In this document: piece after piece, positions 31,327-42,526 of the stretch | Layout of the letters: the number at the start of each line of letters is the position of its first letter | Numbering within the stretch: position 1 is the stretch's first letter | Assembly (NCBI GenBank): GCA_002049455.2 | Contig: KV918793.1 | Span: forward strand, 186,001-250,000 | Direction: 5' to 3' | From: Porphyra umbilicalis | Taxonomy: Eukaryota; Rhodophyta; Bangiophyceae; Bangiales; Bangiaceae | DNA: 64,000 nucleotides | The notes under the pieces: model-generated | Seen by the model: the letters and a program-made list of their open reading frames with translations, nothing else | The model's database searches: none | Told to the model about the DNA's origin: nothing | Program-made: the position numbers and the translations under genes

Positions 31327-32843
31327 CTTTTGCGTTGTGGGAACATGTTTGCATTGAGTTTAATACATTCATTCACTTCTTTGAGGGACGTGGTGCTCGA
31401 GTGGGATGGAGTCCAAGTAAGAAGTGGGACGTAGGTGCAAAAAAAAAAGAAACATCCGGAGAAGCCGCGGACCTCGCACCCGCGTCGCCACCCACGGGAG
31501 GCAAAGGGAAAACCACCGCCGGCGCGTCGTGCCGTCGGCGCCGTCGGCGGCAGCCACCAGCGCGTGCAGCCCCGCGGCGGCGGCGGTGGCGGCGGCGGCC
31601 GACGGGCGGCGGCCGCGTGGGGTGCGGGGACTGCGGCGCGGGACGCCGTGGAGCGGCCACGGGCACGCCACCGCCGCTTGCGCCACCGCCGCCGCCGCCC
31701 ACGCCACCGCCGCCGCCACCGCGTGCCGTCGACGTTGCAGGCACGGACGGTGACATCCATGGCAACGGCAACGGCGGCGGCGGTTGGGACGTCGCGTCCA
31801 CAGCGGTTGACGCGACGATCGCCCCTGCAGGGGCGGCGAGTGCGTCGCCGCCGTGGTCGCCAACGGCAGTCTGGCCGCAGAGACCCGCCGCTCTTGCGGT
31901 CGCCGCGCCCCCCCGCCAAAAGCGTTGGCGACGCGCCGCCCGTGCCGCCGCGGCCGCCATTGCCGACGCGCTGGGGCGGGCGCCGCGCCACGGTGCGGCA
32001 GCGGCGGTGGCAGAGACCCCCCCCACCCCCCCCCCGCCAACACCCCCGCCGTGCCGCCGCGGCCGCCATTGCCGACGCGCAGGGGCGGGCGCCGCTCCAC
32101 GATGCGGCAGCGGCGGTGGCAAAGACCCCCCCCCCCCCCCCCCCGCCAACCCCCCCGCCGTGCCGCCGCGGCCGCCATTGCCGACGCGAAGGGGCGCGCG
32201 CTGCGCCACGGTGCGGCAGCGGCGGTGGCAGAGACCTCCCCCCCCCTGTTCCCCGCCACCCCCCCCCCCCAATCAGCCCGCGGCCCTTCCCGTCGCCGTC
32301 GGCCGCTGCACACGGCACCGACCGCCCGCCGCCGTCGTCCCCGCCGCGCTTCGCCGCCAACAGCGTCGGCGGCGCGCTGCCCGTGTCGCCGCCGCCAGCA
32401 AGGCCGTTGCGTAACCGGGCGCGATAACGCCGCGCTGCGGCCGCAGCAGCGGCGACGAGGGTAGAAAGCTCGGCTTCGCCGCGCTCGCGCCGCACTGGCC
32501 GCCCGGCAGCGGTCGGCGCAGCGGGCGCGCCGCGCCGCCAGTGCCGGCCAACGACCCCCGCCGCTGTCGACCGCGGCGGCGTGGTCCCCGGCGCTTCTGC
32601 TGCCGCCCTGACGCGCTGCCGCTCCATCGCCGCCGGCGGCGCCGGCAATAGCGCGGTAGCAAAGAGCGGCACCGCGTCGGTGGGCGCCGACGTCGGGGCG
32701 GAGGGGGGGGTTAGACGCGAACCTGCGGGGAAACGGCAGGTACGGAGCGACGATCGTGGAGTAAAGGGGGAGGCGGTGCGGCAGATCGTCGTGGGAGGGG
32801 CGGCCTTCGCGCGGGGCTGATCCCCATGCGGGAAAGCGAACAT
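31290..32843 (-). CDS. Uncertain ORF, N-terminus like an organelle-targeting peptide
   Basis: From ATG 32843 the frame reads [20 protein letters not shown] and goes on Ser/Thr/Arg/Pro-rich with few acidic residues, as in plastid or mitochondrial presequences. A second in-frame Met at 32627 starts [18 protein letters not shown]. Beyond about 32270 the frame enters G/C-run-rich repeats and becomes poly-Gly/Arg. It ends inside the 3' end of H3 on the other strand. The first 190 codons could be a real exon. The remainder is probably noise or is affected by indels in C runs. No domain recognised. Confidence 0.3.
   Translation of the reverse strand: MFAFPHGDQPRAKAAPPTTICRTASPFTPRSSLRTCRFPAGSRLTPPSAPTSAPTDAVPLFATALLPAPPAAMERQRVRAAAEAPGTTPPRSTAAGVVGRHWRRGAPAAPTAAGRPVRRERGEAELSTLVAAAAAAARRYRARLRNGLAGGGDTGSAPPTLLAAKRGGDDGGGRSVPCAAADGDGKGRGLIGGGGWRGTGGGRSLPPPLPHRGAARAPSRRQWRPRRHGGGVGGGGGGGVFATAAAASWSGARPCASAMAAAAARRGCWRGGGGGGLCHRRCRTVARRPPQRVGNGGRGGTGGASPTLLAGGRGDRKSGGSLRPDCRWRPRRRRTRRPCRGDRRVNRCGRDVPTAAAVAVAMDVTVRACNVDGTRWRRRWRGRRRRWRKRRWRARGRSTASRAAVPAPHAAAARRPPPPPPPPRGCTRWWLPPTAPTARRAGGGFPFASRGWRRGCEVRGFSGCFFFFCTYVPLLTWTPSHSSTTSLKEVNECIKLNANMFPQRKSYARSPRMRRES
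31935..32275. repeat. Tandem repeat of about 105 bp, three copies
   Basis: The block CCGCGGCCGCCATTGCCGAC recurs near 31950, 32055 and 32166, each followed by a GTGCGGCAGCGGCGGTGGC-type block and a long C run. A diverged copy may lie further left. Confidence 0.7.
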
Positions 32844-33125
32844 CCCCCGCGCCCTCTCGTTCCATTTGAGCGGTGGCGTTGAGATACGAAGCACGGACCG
32901 CAAGACATGTGCATGTATTTGCGCCACAAAATTTGAGAACGCGAGACGGGCGTCTTACGGGGGCTGTACAGTCAGTCACGCGACCTATAATTTGAACATG
33001 CCCACATACTCCAAAAACAACGCCGATTTCGGCAGAACTATTTTTATTTTATTGTCGCACTGTCATGCTGGCCGAAAACATTCGATGAAATGTACTCGGC
33101 TCTCACCGCTCGCCACACGTTCGCT
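32844..33125. other. Lower-GC spacer, no gene
   Basis: Frames are closed often. It separates the uncertain ORF from the 108-bp minisatellite. Confidence 0.4.
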
Positions 33126-36100
33126 TGCGGCTCCGAACTCGGGCCTGCGGCGACGTGCGGACGGGCGGCCCACACCGGGCAGCAACACTCGCCCGCGTCT
33201 ACGGCTGCCCGCCTGTTGCCCCCCGCCGTCGCCCGCGGGCTGGCGCCGCAGTCCCCTCGCCCAAGGGTCTTGGTGCCCGCGGTTGCCCCCGCGCTTGCGC
33301 CGCCGTCTGCTGGCTCGCGGCTGTCGCCGCGTGCCGTCGCCCCGGCGCTGGCGCTGCGGTCCCCTCGCCCGCGGCTGTTGCTGCCCGCGGTTGCCTCCGC
33401 GCTGGCGCCGCGGTCCCGTCGCCCGCGGCTGTTGGTGCCCGCGGTTGCCCCCGCGCTTGCGCTGCCGTCTGCGCGCTCGCGGCTGTCGCCGCGTGCCGTC
33501 GCCCCGGCGCTGGCGCCGCGGTCCCCTCGCCCGCGGCTTTTGATGCCCGCGGTTGCCCCCGTGCTTGCGCCGCCGTCTGCGCGCTTGCGGCTGTCGCCGC
33601 GTGCCGTCGCCCCGGCTCTGGCGCCGCGGTCCCCTCGCCCGCGGCTGTTGCTGCTCGTGGTTGCCTCCGCGCTGGCGCCGCGGTCCCTTTGCCCGCGACT
33701 TTTCGTGCCCGCGGTTGCCTTCGTGCTTGCACTTGCGTCTGCTCGCTCGCAGCTGTTGCCGCTTGCCGTCGCCCCAAAGCTGGCGCCGCGGTCCCCTCGC
33801 CCGCGGCTGTTGCTGCACGCGGTTGCCTCCGCGCTGGCGCCGCGGTCCCCGCGCCCGCGGCTGTTGGTGCTCGCGGTTGCCCCCGCGCTTGCGCCGCCGT
33901 CTGCGCGCTCGCGGCTGTCGCTGCGTGCCGTCGCCCCGGCGCTGGCGCCGCGGGCCCCTCGCCCGCGGCTTTTGATGCCCGCGGTTGCCCCCGCGCTTGC
34001 GCCGCCGTCTGCGCGCTCGCGGTTGTCGCCGCGTGCCGTGGCCCCGGCTCTGGCGCCGCGGTCCCCTCGCCCGCGGCTGTTGCTGCCCGTGGTTGCCTCC
34101 GCGCTGGCGCCGCGGTCCCCTTGCCCGCGACTTTTCGTTCCCGCGGTTGCCCCCGTGCTTGCGCTTGCGTCTGCTCGCTCGCAGCTGTCGCCGCTTGCCG
34201 TCGCCCCAAAGCTGGCGCCGCGGTCCCCTCGCCCGCGGCTGTTGCTGCCCGCGGTTGCCTACGCGCTGGCGCCGCGGTCCCCTCGCCCGCGGCGTTTCGA
34301 GCCCGCGGTTGCCCCCGCGCTTGCGCTGGCGTCTGCTCGCTCGCAGCTGTTGCCGATTGCCGTCGCCCCAAAGCTGGCGCCGCGGTCCCCTCGCCCGCGG
34401 CTGTTGCTGCCCGCGGTTGCCTCCGCGCTGGCGCCGCGGTCCCCTCGCCCGCAGCGTTTCGAGCCCGCGGTTGCCCCCGCGCTTGCGCTGGCGTCTGCTC
34501 GCTCGAACCTGTTGCCGCTTGCCGTCTCCCGAAAGCTGGCGCCGCGGTCCCCTCGCCCGCGGCTGTTGCTGCCCGCGGTTGCCTCCGCGTTGGCGCCGCG
34601 GTCCCCTCGCCCGCGGCGTTTCGAGCCCGCGGTTGCCTTCGCGCTTGCGCTGGCACTTGCTCGCTAGCGGCTGTCGCCGCGTGCCGTCGCCCCGGCGCTG
34701 GCGTCGCGGTCCCCTCACCCGCGGCTGTTGGTGCCCGCGGTTGCCCAAGCACTTGCGCTGCCGTCTGCGCGCTCGCGGCTGTCGCCCCGTGCCGTCGCCC
34801 CGGCGCTAGCGCCGCAGTCCCCTCGCCCAATGGTCTTGGTGCCCGCGGTTGCCCCCGCGCTTGCGCCTCCTTCTGCGCGCTCGCGGCTGTCGCCGCGTGC
34901 CGTCGCCCCAGCGCTGGCGCTCCGGTCCCCTCGCCCGCGGCTGTTGCTGCCCGCGGTTGCCTCGGCGCTCGCGCCGCGGTCCCTTCGCCCGCGGCTGTTG
35001 GTGCCCGCGGTTGCCCCCGCGCTTGCGCCGCCGTCTGCGCGCCCGCGGCTGTCGCCGCGTGCCGACGCCCCGGCGCTGGCTCCGCGGTCCCCCCACCCGC
35101 GGCTTTTGATGCCCGCGATTGCCTCCGCGCTGGCGCCGAGGTCCCCTCGCCCGCGACTTTTCGTGCCCACGGTTGCCCCCGCGCTTGCGCTTGCGTCTGC
35201 TCGCTCGCAGCTGTCGCCGCTTGCCGTCGCCCCAAAGCTGGCACCGCGGTCCCCTCGCCCGCGGCTGGTGCTGCCCGCGGTTGCCTTCGCGCTGGCGCCG
35301 CGGTCCCCTCGCCCGCGGCGCTTCGAGCCCGCGGTTGCCCCCGCGCTTGCGCTGGCGTTTGCTCTCTCGCGGCTGTCGCCGCGTGCTGTCGGCGCGTGCC
35401 GTCGCCCCGGCGCTGGCGCCGCGGTCCCGTCGCCCGCGGCTGTTGGTGCCCGCGGTTGCCCCCGCGCATGCGCTGCCGTCCACGCGCTCGCGGCTGCCGC
35501 CGCGTGCCGTCGCCCCGGCGCTGGCGCCGCGGTCCCCTCGCCCGCGGCTGTTGGTGCCCGCGGTTGTCCCCGCGCTTGCGCCGTCGTCTGCGCGCTCGCG
35601 GCTGTCGCCGCGTGCTGTCGCCCCGGCGCTGGCGCCGCGGTCCCCTCGCCCGCGGCTGTTGGTGCCCGCGATTGCCCTCGCGCTTGCGCCTCGTTCTGCG
35701 CGCTCGCGGCTGTCGCCGCGTGCTGTCGCCCCGGCGCTGGCGCCGCGGTCCCCTCGCCCGCGGCTGTTGCTGCCCGCGGTTGGCTCCGCGCTGGCCCCGT
35801 GGTTTCCTCGCCCGCGGCATTTCATGCCCGCAGTTGCCCCCGTGCTTGCGCTTGCGTTTGCTCACTCGCGGCTGTCGTTGCTTGCCGTCGCCCCGAGGCT
35901 GGCGCCGCGGTCCCCTCGCCCGCGGCTGTTGCTGCGCGCGGTTGCTGCCGCGCTGGCGCCGCGGTCCCCTCGCCCGCGGCTTTTCGTGCCCGCGGTTGCC
36001 CCCGCGCTTGCGCTGGCAATTGCTCGCTCGCGGCTGTTGCTGCCCGCCGTTGCCACCGCGCTGGCGCCGCGGTCCGCTCGCCCGCGGCTGTTGGTGCCCG

Positions 36101-36830
36101 CGGTTGCCCCCGCGCTTGCGCCGCCGTCTGCGCGCTCGCAGCTGTCGCCGCGTGCCGTCGCCCCGGCGCTGGCGCCGCGGTCTCCTCGCCCGCGGCTGTT
36201 GGTGCCCGCAGTTGCCCCCGCGCTGCCGCCGCCGTCTGCGCGCTCGCGGCTGTCGCCGCGTGCCGTCGCTCCGGCGCTGGCGCCGCGGTCCCCTCGCCCG
36301 CGGCTGTTGCTGCCCGCGGTTGCCCCCGCGCTTGCGCCGCCGTCTGCGCGCTCGCGGCTGTCGCCACGTGCCGTCGCCCCGGCGCTGGCGCCGCGGTCCC
36401 TTCGCCCGCGGCTGTTGGTGCCCGCGGTTGCCCCCGCGCTTGCGCTGCCGTCTGCGCGCTCGCGGCTGTCGCCGCGTGCCGTCGCCCCGGCGCTGGCGCG
36501 GCGGTCCCCTCGCCCGTGGCTGTTGGTGCCCGCGGTTGCCCCCGCGCTTGCGCCGCCGTCTGCGCGCTCGCGGCTGTCGCCGCGTGCCGTGGCCCCGGCG
36601 CTGGCGCCGCGGTCCCCTGGCCCGCGGATGTTGCTGCCCGCGGTTGCCTCCGCGCTGGCGCCGCGGTCCCCTCGCCCGCGGCTTTTCGTGCCCGCGGTTG
36701 CCTTCGCGCTTGCGCTGGCGTTTGCTCGCTTGCGGCTGTCGCCGCGTGCCGTCGCCCCGTTGCTGGCGCCGCAATCCCCTTGCCCGCGGCTGTTGCTGCC
36801 CGCGGTTGGGCCGCAAGGTCGTCTATGTGC
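33126..36830. repeat. 3.7-kb minisatellite of 108-bp units
   Basis: Units run CGGTCCCCTCGCCCGCGGCT then GTTGGTGCCCGCGGTTGCC, then a CTTGCGCCGCCGTCTGCGCG block and CTGTCGCCGCGTGCCGTCGC. Several variant units (GTTGCTG, TTTTCGTG, GCGTTTCGAG) alternate. The period is 36 codons, so most frames on both strands stay open for kilobases. The longest plus frame is about 1440 codons (Ala/Arg/Cys/Pro). A minus frame reads an Ala/Gly/Thr/Gln/Arg 36-residue repeat of the ATAAGEGTAAPAPGRR type. There is no ATG-led frame with other sequence features, so coding is unproven. It lies just downstream of the Myb-like gene at 36952. Confidence 0.8.
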
Positions 36831-36951
36831 ACCGAGAAAGACGTAAGTGTTGGAAAAAACAAAGCCCGAAGAGGGATAAAAAAAAAACCTTTCGTTGTCA
36901 CCGAGCTGCTGCTACATGTCACAAAGCACAAAGCAATACACAGTCGCTACG

Positions 36952-38184
36952 CTACTCAGTGTCCGTGGTAGTGGTGGTCGTCGTGTCAGACTCGCTGCTT
37001 TGGTCAAGGCCGCGGGTTGTATCCAGCTGCTTGTTGAGAGCCGCAGAAGCGGCGCGCTGCTTCGCGGCTTGCGACTTGCGGCCACGCTGGTTGTCGCCCC
37101 CCCTGCTGCCGTGCGCCGGCGGCGCCGCCGGCGACTTCGCCCCCGCCGCCAGAGCCGTTGCAGCAGCAGTATCTGCTGCCACACACGCCGCCGGTGCGTC
37201 CTCCCCCAGCGGCGCGTTAGCTCCGGCGGCAGAGCCAGCCGCCGGCGGCGCCGACGACGACGCATCGGCCGCGAGAGTGGTGACTTCCATGGCGGCCACG
37301 CCGTCGCCAACTTCCACAACATGGATCTTCTTGGCAGCACTGCGCGCCGGCGGCGCAGGCGTGGGAGCCGGTGCAGGGGGCGCCGCCAGGCCAGCAGCTT
37401 GCATCATCTTGAGCATAACAGCTTGCCGGTACTGTGCCGCCTCGGGCGTGTGACGCATCGAGGGAGAGTCAAAAAAGCAAAGCGCAGTGCGCTCTTGCTG
37501 CGCAACGGTCAACTTGTCCACCGCCGCCGTGCTCGCCTTGACCTGCTTCCCCATTCCAGCGTCCTCCGACTGCATCAGCTTGGCGGCCTTGATGCCGCCC
37601 GGGCGGCTCTGATACCCCTTGTTGCGCGAGTTCGGGCTGCTCGTGCTCCCGCTCTCGCCGTCCTCGTCTGAAGAGTCGCCCAGGTCCACACTCGCGTCGT
37701 CCGCCGTGTTTACCGCGCCGCTGAACTTGTCAGATGTGCGCAAAACGCGCCAGCACCCCACCCACTTGCAATGCGCCAGTTTGGCTTTGCGTTTGGCCGT
37801 CTTGCCCTTGCGCTTGTACTTCTCCCGGTCGCTGCGGATGGACTCGTAGATGTCCAGCGAGCAGTACCGCGCGACCGCACCGCTGATAATGTCCTCCTCC
37901 GTCAGGTTCCCGGTAGTTTGCATATTTTTGACGGCCAGGTAGTGAGAAGTAAACGAGCTCACCCCCTTCCGGATCTTCTTGAACTGCTTCTCCAACGCAC
38001 TGACGTTGCGATTGACGCGCGGGGGCCCCTTCTTGGTCATCAGGTCCGTCCACTTCTCGTGCACAGCCGCCCACAGCTGGTCCTTGGAGCGACCAGTGGC
38101 GCTCACAGGGTCCTCGCTCACCTCCAGGTAGGCCCTACACAGCGGCACGCGGTCCTCGTCCGTCCATCCCAGGCTGGAGCACAT
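36952..38184 (-). CDS. Harbinger-associated Myb/NAM-like DNA-binding protein, copy 2
   Basis: 410 residues from the first ATG, MCSSLGWTDEDRVPLCRAYL. It carries the same blocks as the copy at 5454-6710: QLWAAVHEKW, ALEKQFKKIRKGVSSF, SHYLAVKNMQTTGNLTEED, HCKWVGCWRVLRTSDKFSG, GYQSRPGG, KQVKAST, ERTALCFFDSPSMRHTPEAA. The tail ends with RGRKSQAAKQRAASAAL and a Thr run before the TAG. It is uninterrupted. No transposase ORF accompanies it within 3.7 kb downstream, where only the 108-bp minisatellite is found, so its partner gene is missing or elsewhere. As in copy 1, the frame is open upstream and overlaps a Pro-rich ORF in the -1 register. Confidence 0.75.
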   Translation of the reverse strand: MCSSLGWTDEDRVPLCRAYLEVSEDPVSATGRSKDQLWAAVHEKWTDLMTKKGPPRVNRNVSALEKQFKKIRKGVSSFTSHYLAVKNMQTTGNLTEEDIISGAVARYCSLDIYESIRSDREKYKRKGKTAKRKAKLAHCKWVGCWRVLRTSDKFSGAVNTADDASVDLGDSSDEDGESGSTSSPNSRNKGYQSRPGGIKAAKLMQSEDAGMGKQVKASTAAVDKLTVAQQERTALCFFDSPSMRHTPEAAQYRQAVMLKMMQAAGLAAPPAPAPTPAPPARSAAKKIHVVEVGDGVAAMEVTTLAADASSSAPPAAGSAAGANAPLGEDAPAACVAADTAAATALAAGAKSPAAPPAHGSRGGDNQRGRKSQAAKQRAASAALNKQLDTTRGLDQSSESDTTTTTTTDTE

Positions 38185-38204
38185 GGACTTGGGGAGGTCG
38201 TAGT

Positions 38205-39652
38205 TCACTGCTGGAACGGCGACGTCAGGTAGAGAGGGGCCTGCTGGGGAGGCTGGGGGGGAGCAGGCACCAGCACAAACGTCAAGGGGGGCGGGGCTTG
38301 GTGGCCGCCTACCACGTACAGAGGGTGGCGAGCTGCCTCCTGCGGCGTCGGCTGCGGCGTCGGCTGCGGGGCTGGGTGGCTCCCTGTAGTACTACGGGGC
38401 CCCCCTAGGCGCCAGGGGGCCACCGCGGGGACGACGGCGACGGCGGGGGACGTCGGTCCCCGACGCGTGGGGGCGACGCCAGCGGCGGTGGTGGCCGACG
38501 GGTTGGCGACGCGGGATGGCGGGGCGAGGGGGCGGCCCCGCTGCCCGGCTCGGGCCCCTTGAGGGAGCGCACCCGATCCGCCGCGCCCGGCACGCGGGCC
38601 CCGCGGGAGGCCGGGTTGGCGCGCCCGAGCGGGCGCTGGCGCGCCCGAGAGGGCGCGGCAGGCGACGGCCGACCGGGCGCCACGCGGCGGGTGCAGCGCG
38701 TTGCGCGCGGGACGGTTTCTCCCCCTCGTCTGTAATGATCGCCTCGGGGGACTTGACATGCATGGAGGGAATTATCTGCATTGGTTGGTGACGGCCCGGG
38801 TCAATTCCCATTTGGGGAAATTGGGCCCGGGCGACGGTTTCCGCCCTTTTAGGACGAAGGGCGACGACGGTGGGAGGCACCGTCGTCGCCGGCAAGTAAA
38901 CCGTGTCCCGATGTCTTGGCGTTTCGATCGGCCCGACTTCCCGGACCTCGAGTCCCATAGCGGGTGTCGCGCGAGCGGCTGAGACGGCCGTTACTTCCCT
39001 CCTTCTGAGGTAACCCCCTAGATTGTGGTACTACACTCCCGACCACGTACAGAGGTTGGCGCGCTGGCTCCTGCGGCGTCGGCTGCAGCGAGGGCTGCGG
39101 CGGCGCGGGCAACAACATCAACGGCAAAGGCGTGCTCTGCGGCTGCCCCGTCGTCAACGACCACTGGTACGCGAGCCCGCCGTGTGGCTTGGCGGGTGAC
39201 TCGCCGCTCCAGAGCGCCGGACGGTGGCACACCGGGTACGGCGGTGGCCGCCACGCGGAAGACCAGCTACCGGTGGGGTCGTACCCACCGGTTGGCCACG
39301 GCTCGCCCGCGCTCGCGTACCCGTGGGTGGACGAGGACGGGGGTGGCGGCGGCCAAACGCCGTACGAACGCCGGTGATCGTCGACCGGTGGCTCCGGCGG
39401 CCAGCACCTTGGGTCTTCAAACGGGCCCGCCGGTCGTGGCGGGGGGCTCCAGCGAGGGGATCCGTGTCCGGGACCCGCCGGTCGTCGCGGAGGGCTGCAC
39501 CGTCGAGGGCCCCGTGGGGCGCCCGTTGGTCCTCGCTGCGGGCTCCACCACGGGGGGGGGGGGGGCCCTGTGGGGGGCCCGCCGGGCGTCGAGGGGGGCT
39601 GCGCCAAGGGGGCCCGCGAGGCGGGCCCGCTGGTCGACGAGGCGGGCTCCAC
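38205..39652 (-). pseudogene. Pro-rich ORF upstream of Myb-like copy 2, cut by a solo LTR
   Basis: The right part (39652 to 39041) reads a Pro/Trp/Tyr-rich sequence, including YGVWPPPPPSSSTHGYASAG and STPLPLMLLPAPPQP, ending QPTPQEPARQPLYVVG at the LTR. The left part (38384 to 38205) continues with PTPQEAARHPLYVVGGHQAP and ends SPFQQ-stop, 21 bp before the Myb-like ATG. The two parts are in the same phase once the LTR and one copy of its 5-bp target are discounted. No ATG was found at the start: the first Met-type codon in frame is GTG. Its position and frame relation to the Myb gene match the Pro/Gly/Trp ORF of the first element. Confidence 0.5.
38385..39035. mobile_element. Solo LTR, 651 bp, related to the array LTRs
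   Basis: Starts TGTAGTACTACGGGG and ends GATTGTGGTACTACA, with the 5-bp target duplication CTCCC at 38380-38384 and 39036-39040. Its right 275 bp (from GGAGGGAATTATCTGCAT) match the 473-bp LTRs of the 14.7-26.1 kb array with moderate divergence. Its left part is a different GC-rich sequence, so it is another, older subfamily. No internal region remains, as after LTR-LTR recombination. Confidence 0.85.
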
Positions 39653-41768
39653 CGACGGGGATAGTCGCCGCCGGCTTGAGGGTGATAACGCCCGTCGTCG
39701 TCGACGCGTCGACGAACACGTCGGTCGTCAGGATCGGCGCGGTCGGCGTCAGGTCCGAGGCGGCGGGGATGAGGAGGGCAGGGCAGCCGGTGTGGTGCCG
39801 GAGGCCGGCCGCCTTGATTAAGCGGCCGGCCAACACCCCGGCCCGCAGGAGGGGGGCGGGAGTGATTGCGGGGAGGGGAGTGCCCGAAAGCGCGGGGCGG
39901 TGGGGGGGGAGGCGCGTACATGGAGCCGTCCTCCCTGGGACCAGCGAAGCTCGTTGAACCGAGGCGGGAAGGGCGGCAGGGTGCAGCGCACCGTTCAGCA
40001 GGTGGGGGGGGGGGGGGGGGGGGCGTCCGTGGTGCAGTGGTCACACGGCCCCGCGCAGGTGCAAGGCGGAGAGGGCGGGGTGGCAGCGCGACCGTTGCGC
40101 TGCCGCTGCGCTCGGCGTCGTCGCGTGTCGTTGGCGCCCTTCACACGCGTCATGAGCGCGGTTACAGAGGGGGGGAGGGGTGGGCGCGGTAGGTGGAGGG
40201 GAGGGGTGGGCGGGATGGCAGACGGCGCGCGCGCGCTGCACAGACGTCCCACCACACCGGCGCGATTGCGCACACAGAGGAGACGCGTCCCCGCCGCCCG
40301 CCCAATCCCACCTGCCGTCCGACGGCGGGTGAGCGAGTGTGGGGGGACTGCGTCAGCCTGGCCCGCCCCGCAGGAGACCTGGCTCCCAAAAACTGGTCAC
40401 GGTTGAGAACCGACCAGCGCCCATGCGTCTCGTCGTCCCACGTGCAGCCCGTCCACAGAGGCGCCGTGCCCGCCCGATAAAATATGAACGAGCAAGTGGG
40501 ACGAGCCGGAGAGACCCGCCACGGCAGCCTGACAACGCAGACCCGTTTACAGGCGGGAATCATACGCCCCCACGCCACACACGTTGGACGGCTGGGGGGT
40601 CGAGCGGCACGCGTCAGACTGACACGCCGGGCGCGGCACACGTCGGACGGCTGAGGGGCCGCGAGGCGGCCCCTGACGAGTCGCGGCGCTGAATGCCGTC
40701 ACGCCTCCAGAGCCAGCGAGGGCGTTAGCGCGGCGGCCGTTCCAACGTCAAAAGGATGACCAGTTGGTCACGTGACCGGCTGGCCATCCGTTCTGAGGCG
40801 TCGCCGTGTCCACCCAATGCGCAGAGCGCTTCGCACCCCTCCAGTGGCCCACTCACGCACGATCTCATCCGATGACGCGACCCAGCTTCAACCGAGCATT
40901 GTGCAAGTGGCACCGAAACCGACAGTTTGTGGCGTCGACTAGTCACCGAAAGTGCAGCTTTTGAGAAAAGTGATGCCATCCAGGACGACAGATTGGTTCG
41001 ATTCACTGGTTCAGCCAATGACTGCACTTCCCTCCAAACTGGGCGGTTTCAAAACAGCTCCCGAGAGTGTCAACGGCAACGACATCTGACCTGTTGATAT
41101 CTCGCGACGAGCCTTCCGCACAATGCGGATCGTGCCAGTGGCGACGCCCGCTCTCCAGTTTCCCCGCCCAGCCGCTTACCGCTTCTTCTGTGGCCCGATC
41201 CAATCCGTTTACAATCGACAGGACTGCGCACGAGGAGATCGGATTCTTCCCAGGGGCGTAGTTCCAATGAGGTGCCCGATTTATGTCGTGGCCGTGCCAG
41301 GTGTCGGCCCGTTCGTCCCTTTGAATGCCTCTTTCTTCGACGTTGTCATCGGTTTCGACGATTATTAGCGGCATATCTGGCGCTTGACGAGGACGTGGCA
41401 ATCTCACCGCGACTGTTGGGCACACTTTCCGGACAACTTTTCGGTGGTTTCGTTTCATTAAGCGCTGATTGAGATCCCTTAGCGCTCCTTCGCTTTCATT
41501 CGGATTTGGACTACCAGAATGGGGCTACACATAACCCAGCAATGACGACCCCATTCAGACCGTCTCGTGGCTCGTTTCAGACAGCTCGATGCCCAACTAC
41601 ATCGCGTCTGGCCCCAAACAGGGCCCCCAGAATGGGCTCTCCATTCAGCATGCCACACGTTGCGCCTCTAGATTCCCCAATTGGAAGATGGGATCGACGT
41701 TGCAGGGTTTGCTCTAACAGCCTGTTAGTTCTCCTTCAGTACGTCTCTTGCGCCCCTCCTCACGATGC
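39653..41768. other. No gene supported
   Basis: To about 40050 the minus strand continues with Pro/Arg-rich open frames that could belong to the Pro-rich ORF (upstream exon). A long G run is at 40005-40022. From 40700 GC content drops and frames close. A TATA-like AAAATATGAA is near 40480, with no gene after it. Confidence 0.4.
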
Positions 41769-42278
41769 CTATGGGGGTGGGCCGCCGCCTCCACCGCGCG
41801 GCACGTGCTCGCCGTCATTTGGGGCGACGGGGGGGACAGCTCGCGCGGCGGCCGCCGCCGCCTTTCGGACGGGGGGGGGTCCGAGGGGGGGGTGGTTGTG
41901 GGCCGACCGCGATCGCCACACGGACACCCTCACCAGGGTTGGGGTGTGTGAGGCGTTGCCCTCGAAAATGCAGGGGGGAGGAGAAATGGCGACCAGCTTG
42001 CGAAGAGATGGCATGCATGTGAGCGGGAACGCGGCGGCGACGACCACCAAACCGACACATACCATCACGACGGCGATAGCGGCGGCCGCCGCCACGCGGC
42101 GTGCGGCCGGGCAGGAGTGTAGCATGCCATATATCAGTACTCCTCCCACCTGCACGGCGGTGGTCGGGTGCGCACATGCCAGTGGTGCAGTAGGGGCATT
42201 GAGCAGGCGAGCTCCGGAAACGAAGACGGACAGAGGCGGTGTTAGCGAGTCCAGGATCCGCTTGTTCCACGGCGGCAT
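41769..42278 (-). CDS. Small single-pass membrane protein, unknown
   Basis: 169 residues from ATG 42278 (MPPWNKRILDSLTPPLSVFV). One strong hydrophobic segment at about residues 63-83 (AAAAAIAVVMVCVGLVVVAAA) follows Arg-Arg and would make a membrane helix. The C-terminal third is Pro/Ala/Gly-rich and low in complexity. The upstream flank is AT-rich (42300-42420, with repeated GATAATTAT words), contrasting with the coding part. No homologue recognised. The helix makes the minus strand more likely than the plus-strand frames. Confidence 0.35.
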   Translation of the reverse strand: MPPWNKRILDSLTPPLSVFVSGARLLNAPTAPLACAHPTTAVQVGGVLIYGMLHSCPAARRVAAAAAIAVVMVCVGLVVVAAAFPLTCMPSLRKLVAISPPPCIFEGNASHTPTLVRVSVWRSRSAHNHPPLGPPPVRKAAAAAARAVPPVAPNDGEHVPRGGGGGPPP

Positions 42279-42526
42279 GACATGTATGTTCTTCAAATTA
42301 AATTCGAACACGTGGCCCACCGACGATCATTATCAGCGCGTGCTGGCATGATTTCGATAATTTTGCGATAATTATGACGATCTTTATCGCGTGATAATTA
42401 TCGACCCACATCCCTGCGCGGACGGCCCTCTTGGATGAGAAAAATGGGGGGCCGCTGAGCGTCCTCCACGTAAGCAAACGTGGCATATTCCGTTTGGGGT
42501 TTCAGAACTCGTTGTTGGGTGTTCTC

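Noticed and set aside
33125-37453. A plus-strand open frame of about 1440 codons, the longest in the window
   Set aside because: It is the shadow of a 108-bp repeat whose period is a multiple of three; several other frames are equally open, and it reads on into the antisense of the Myb-like gene.
41506-42351. Plus-strand ORF over 41.5-42.3 kb
   Set aside because: The antisense frame contains a clear membrane helix after a positive flank; the plus frame is Thr/Ala-rich without features.
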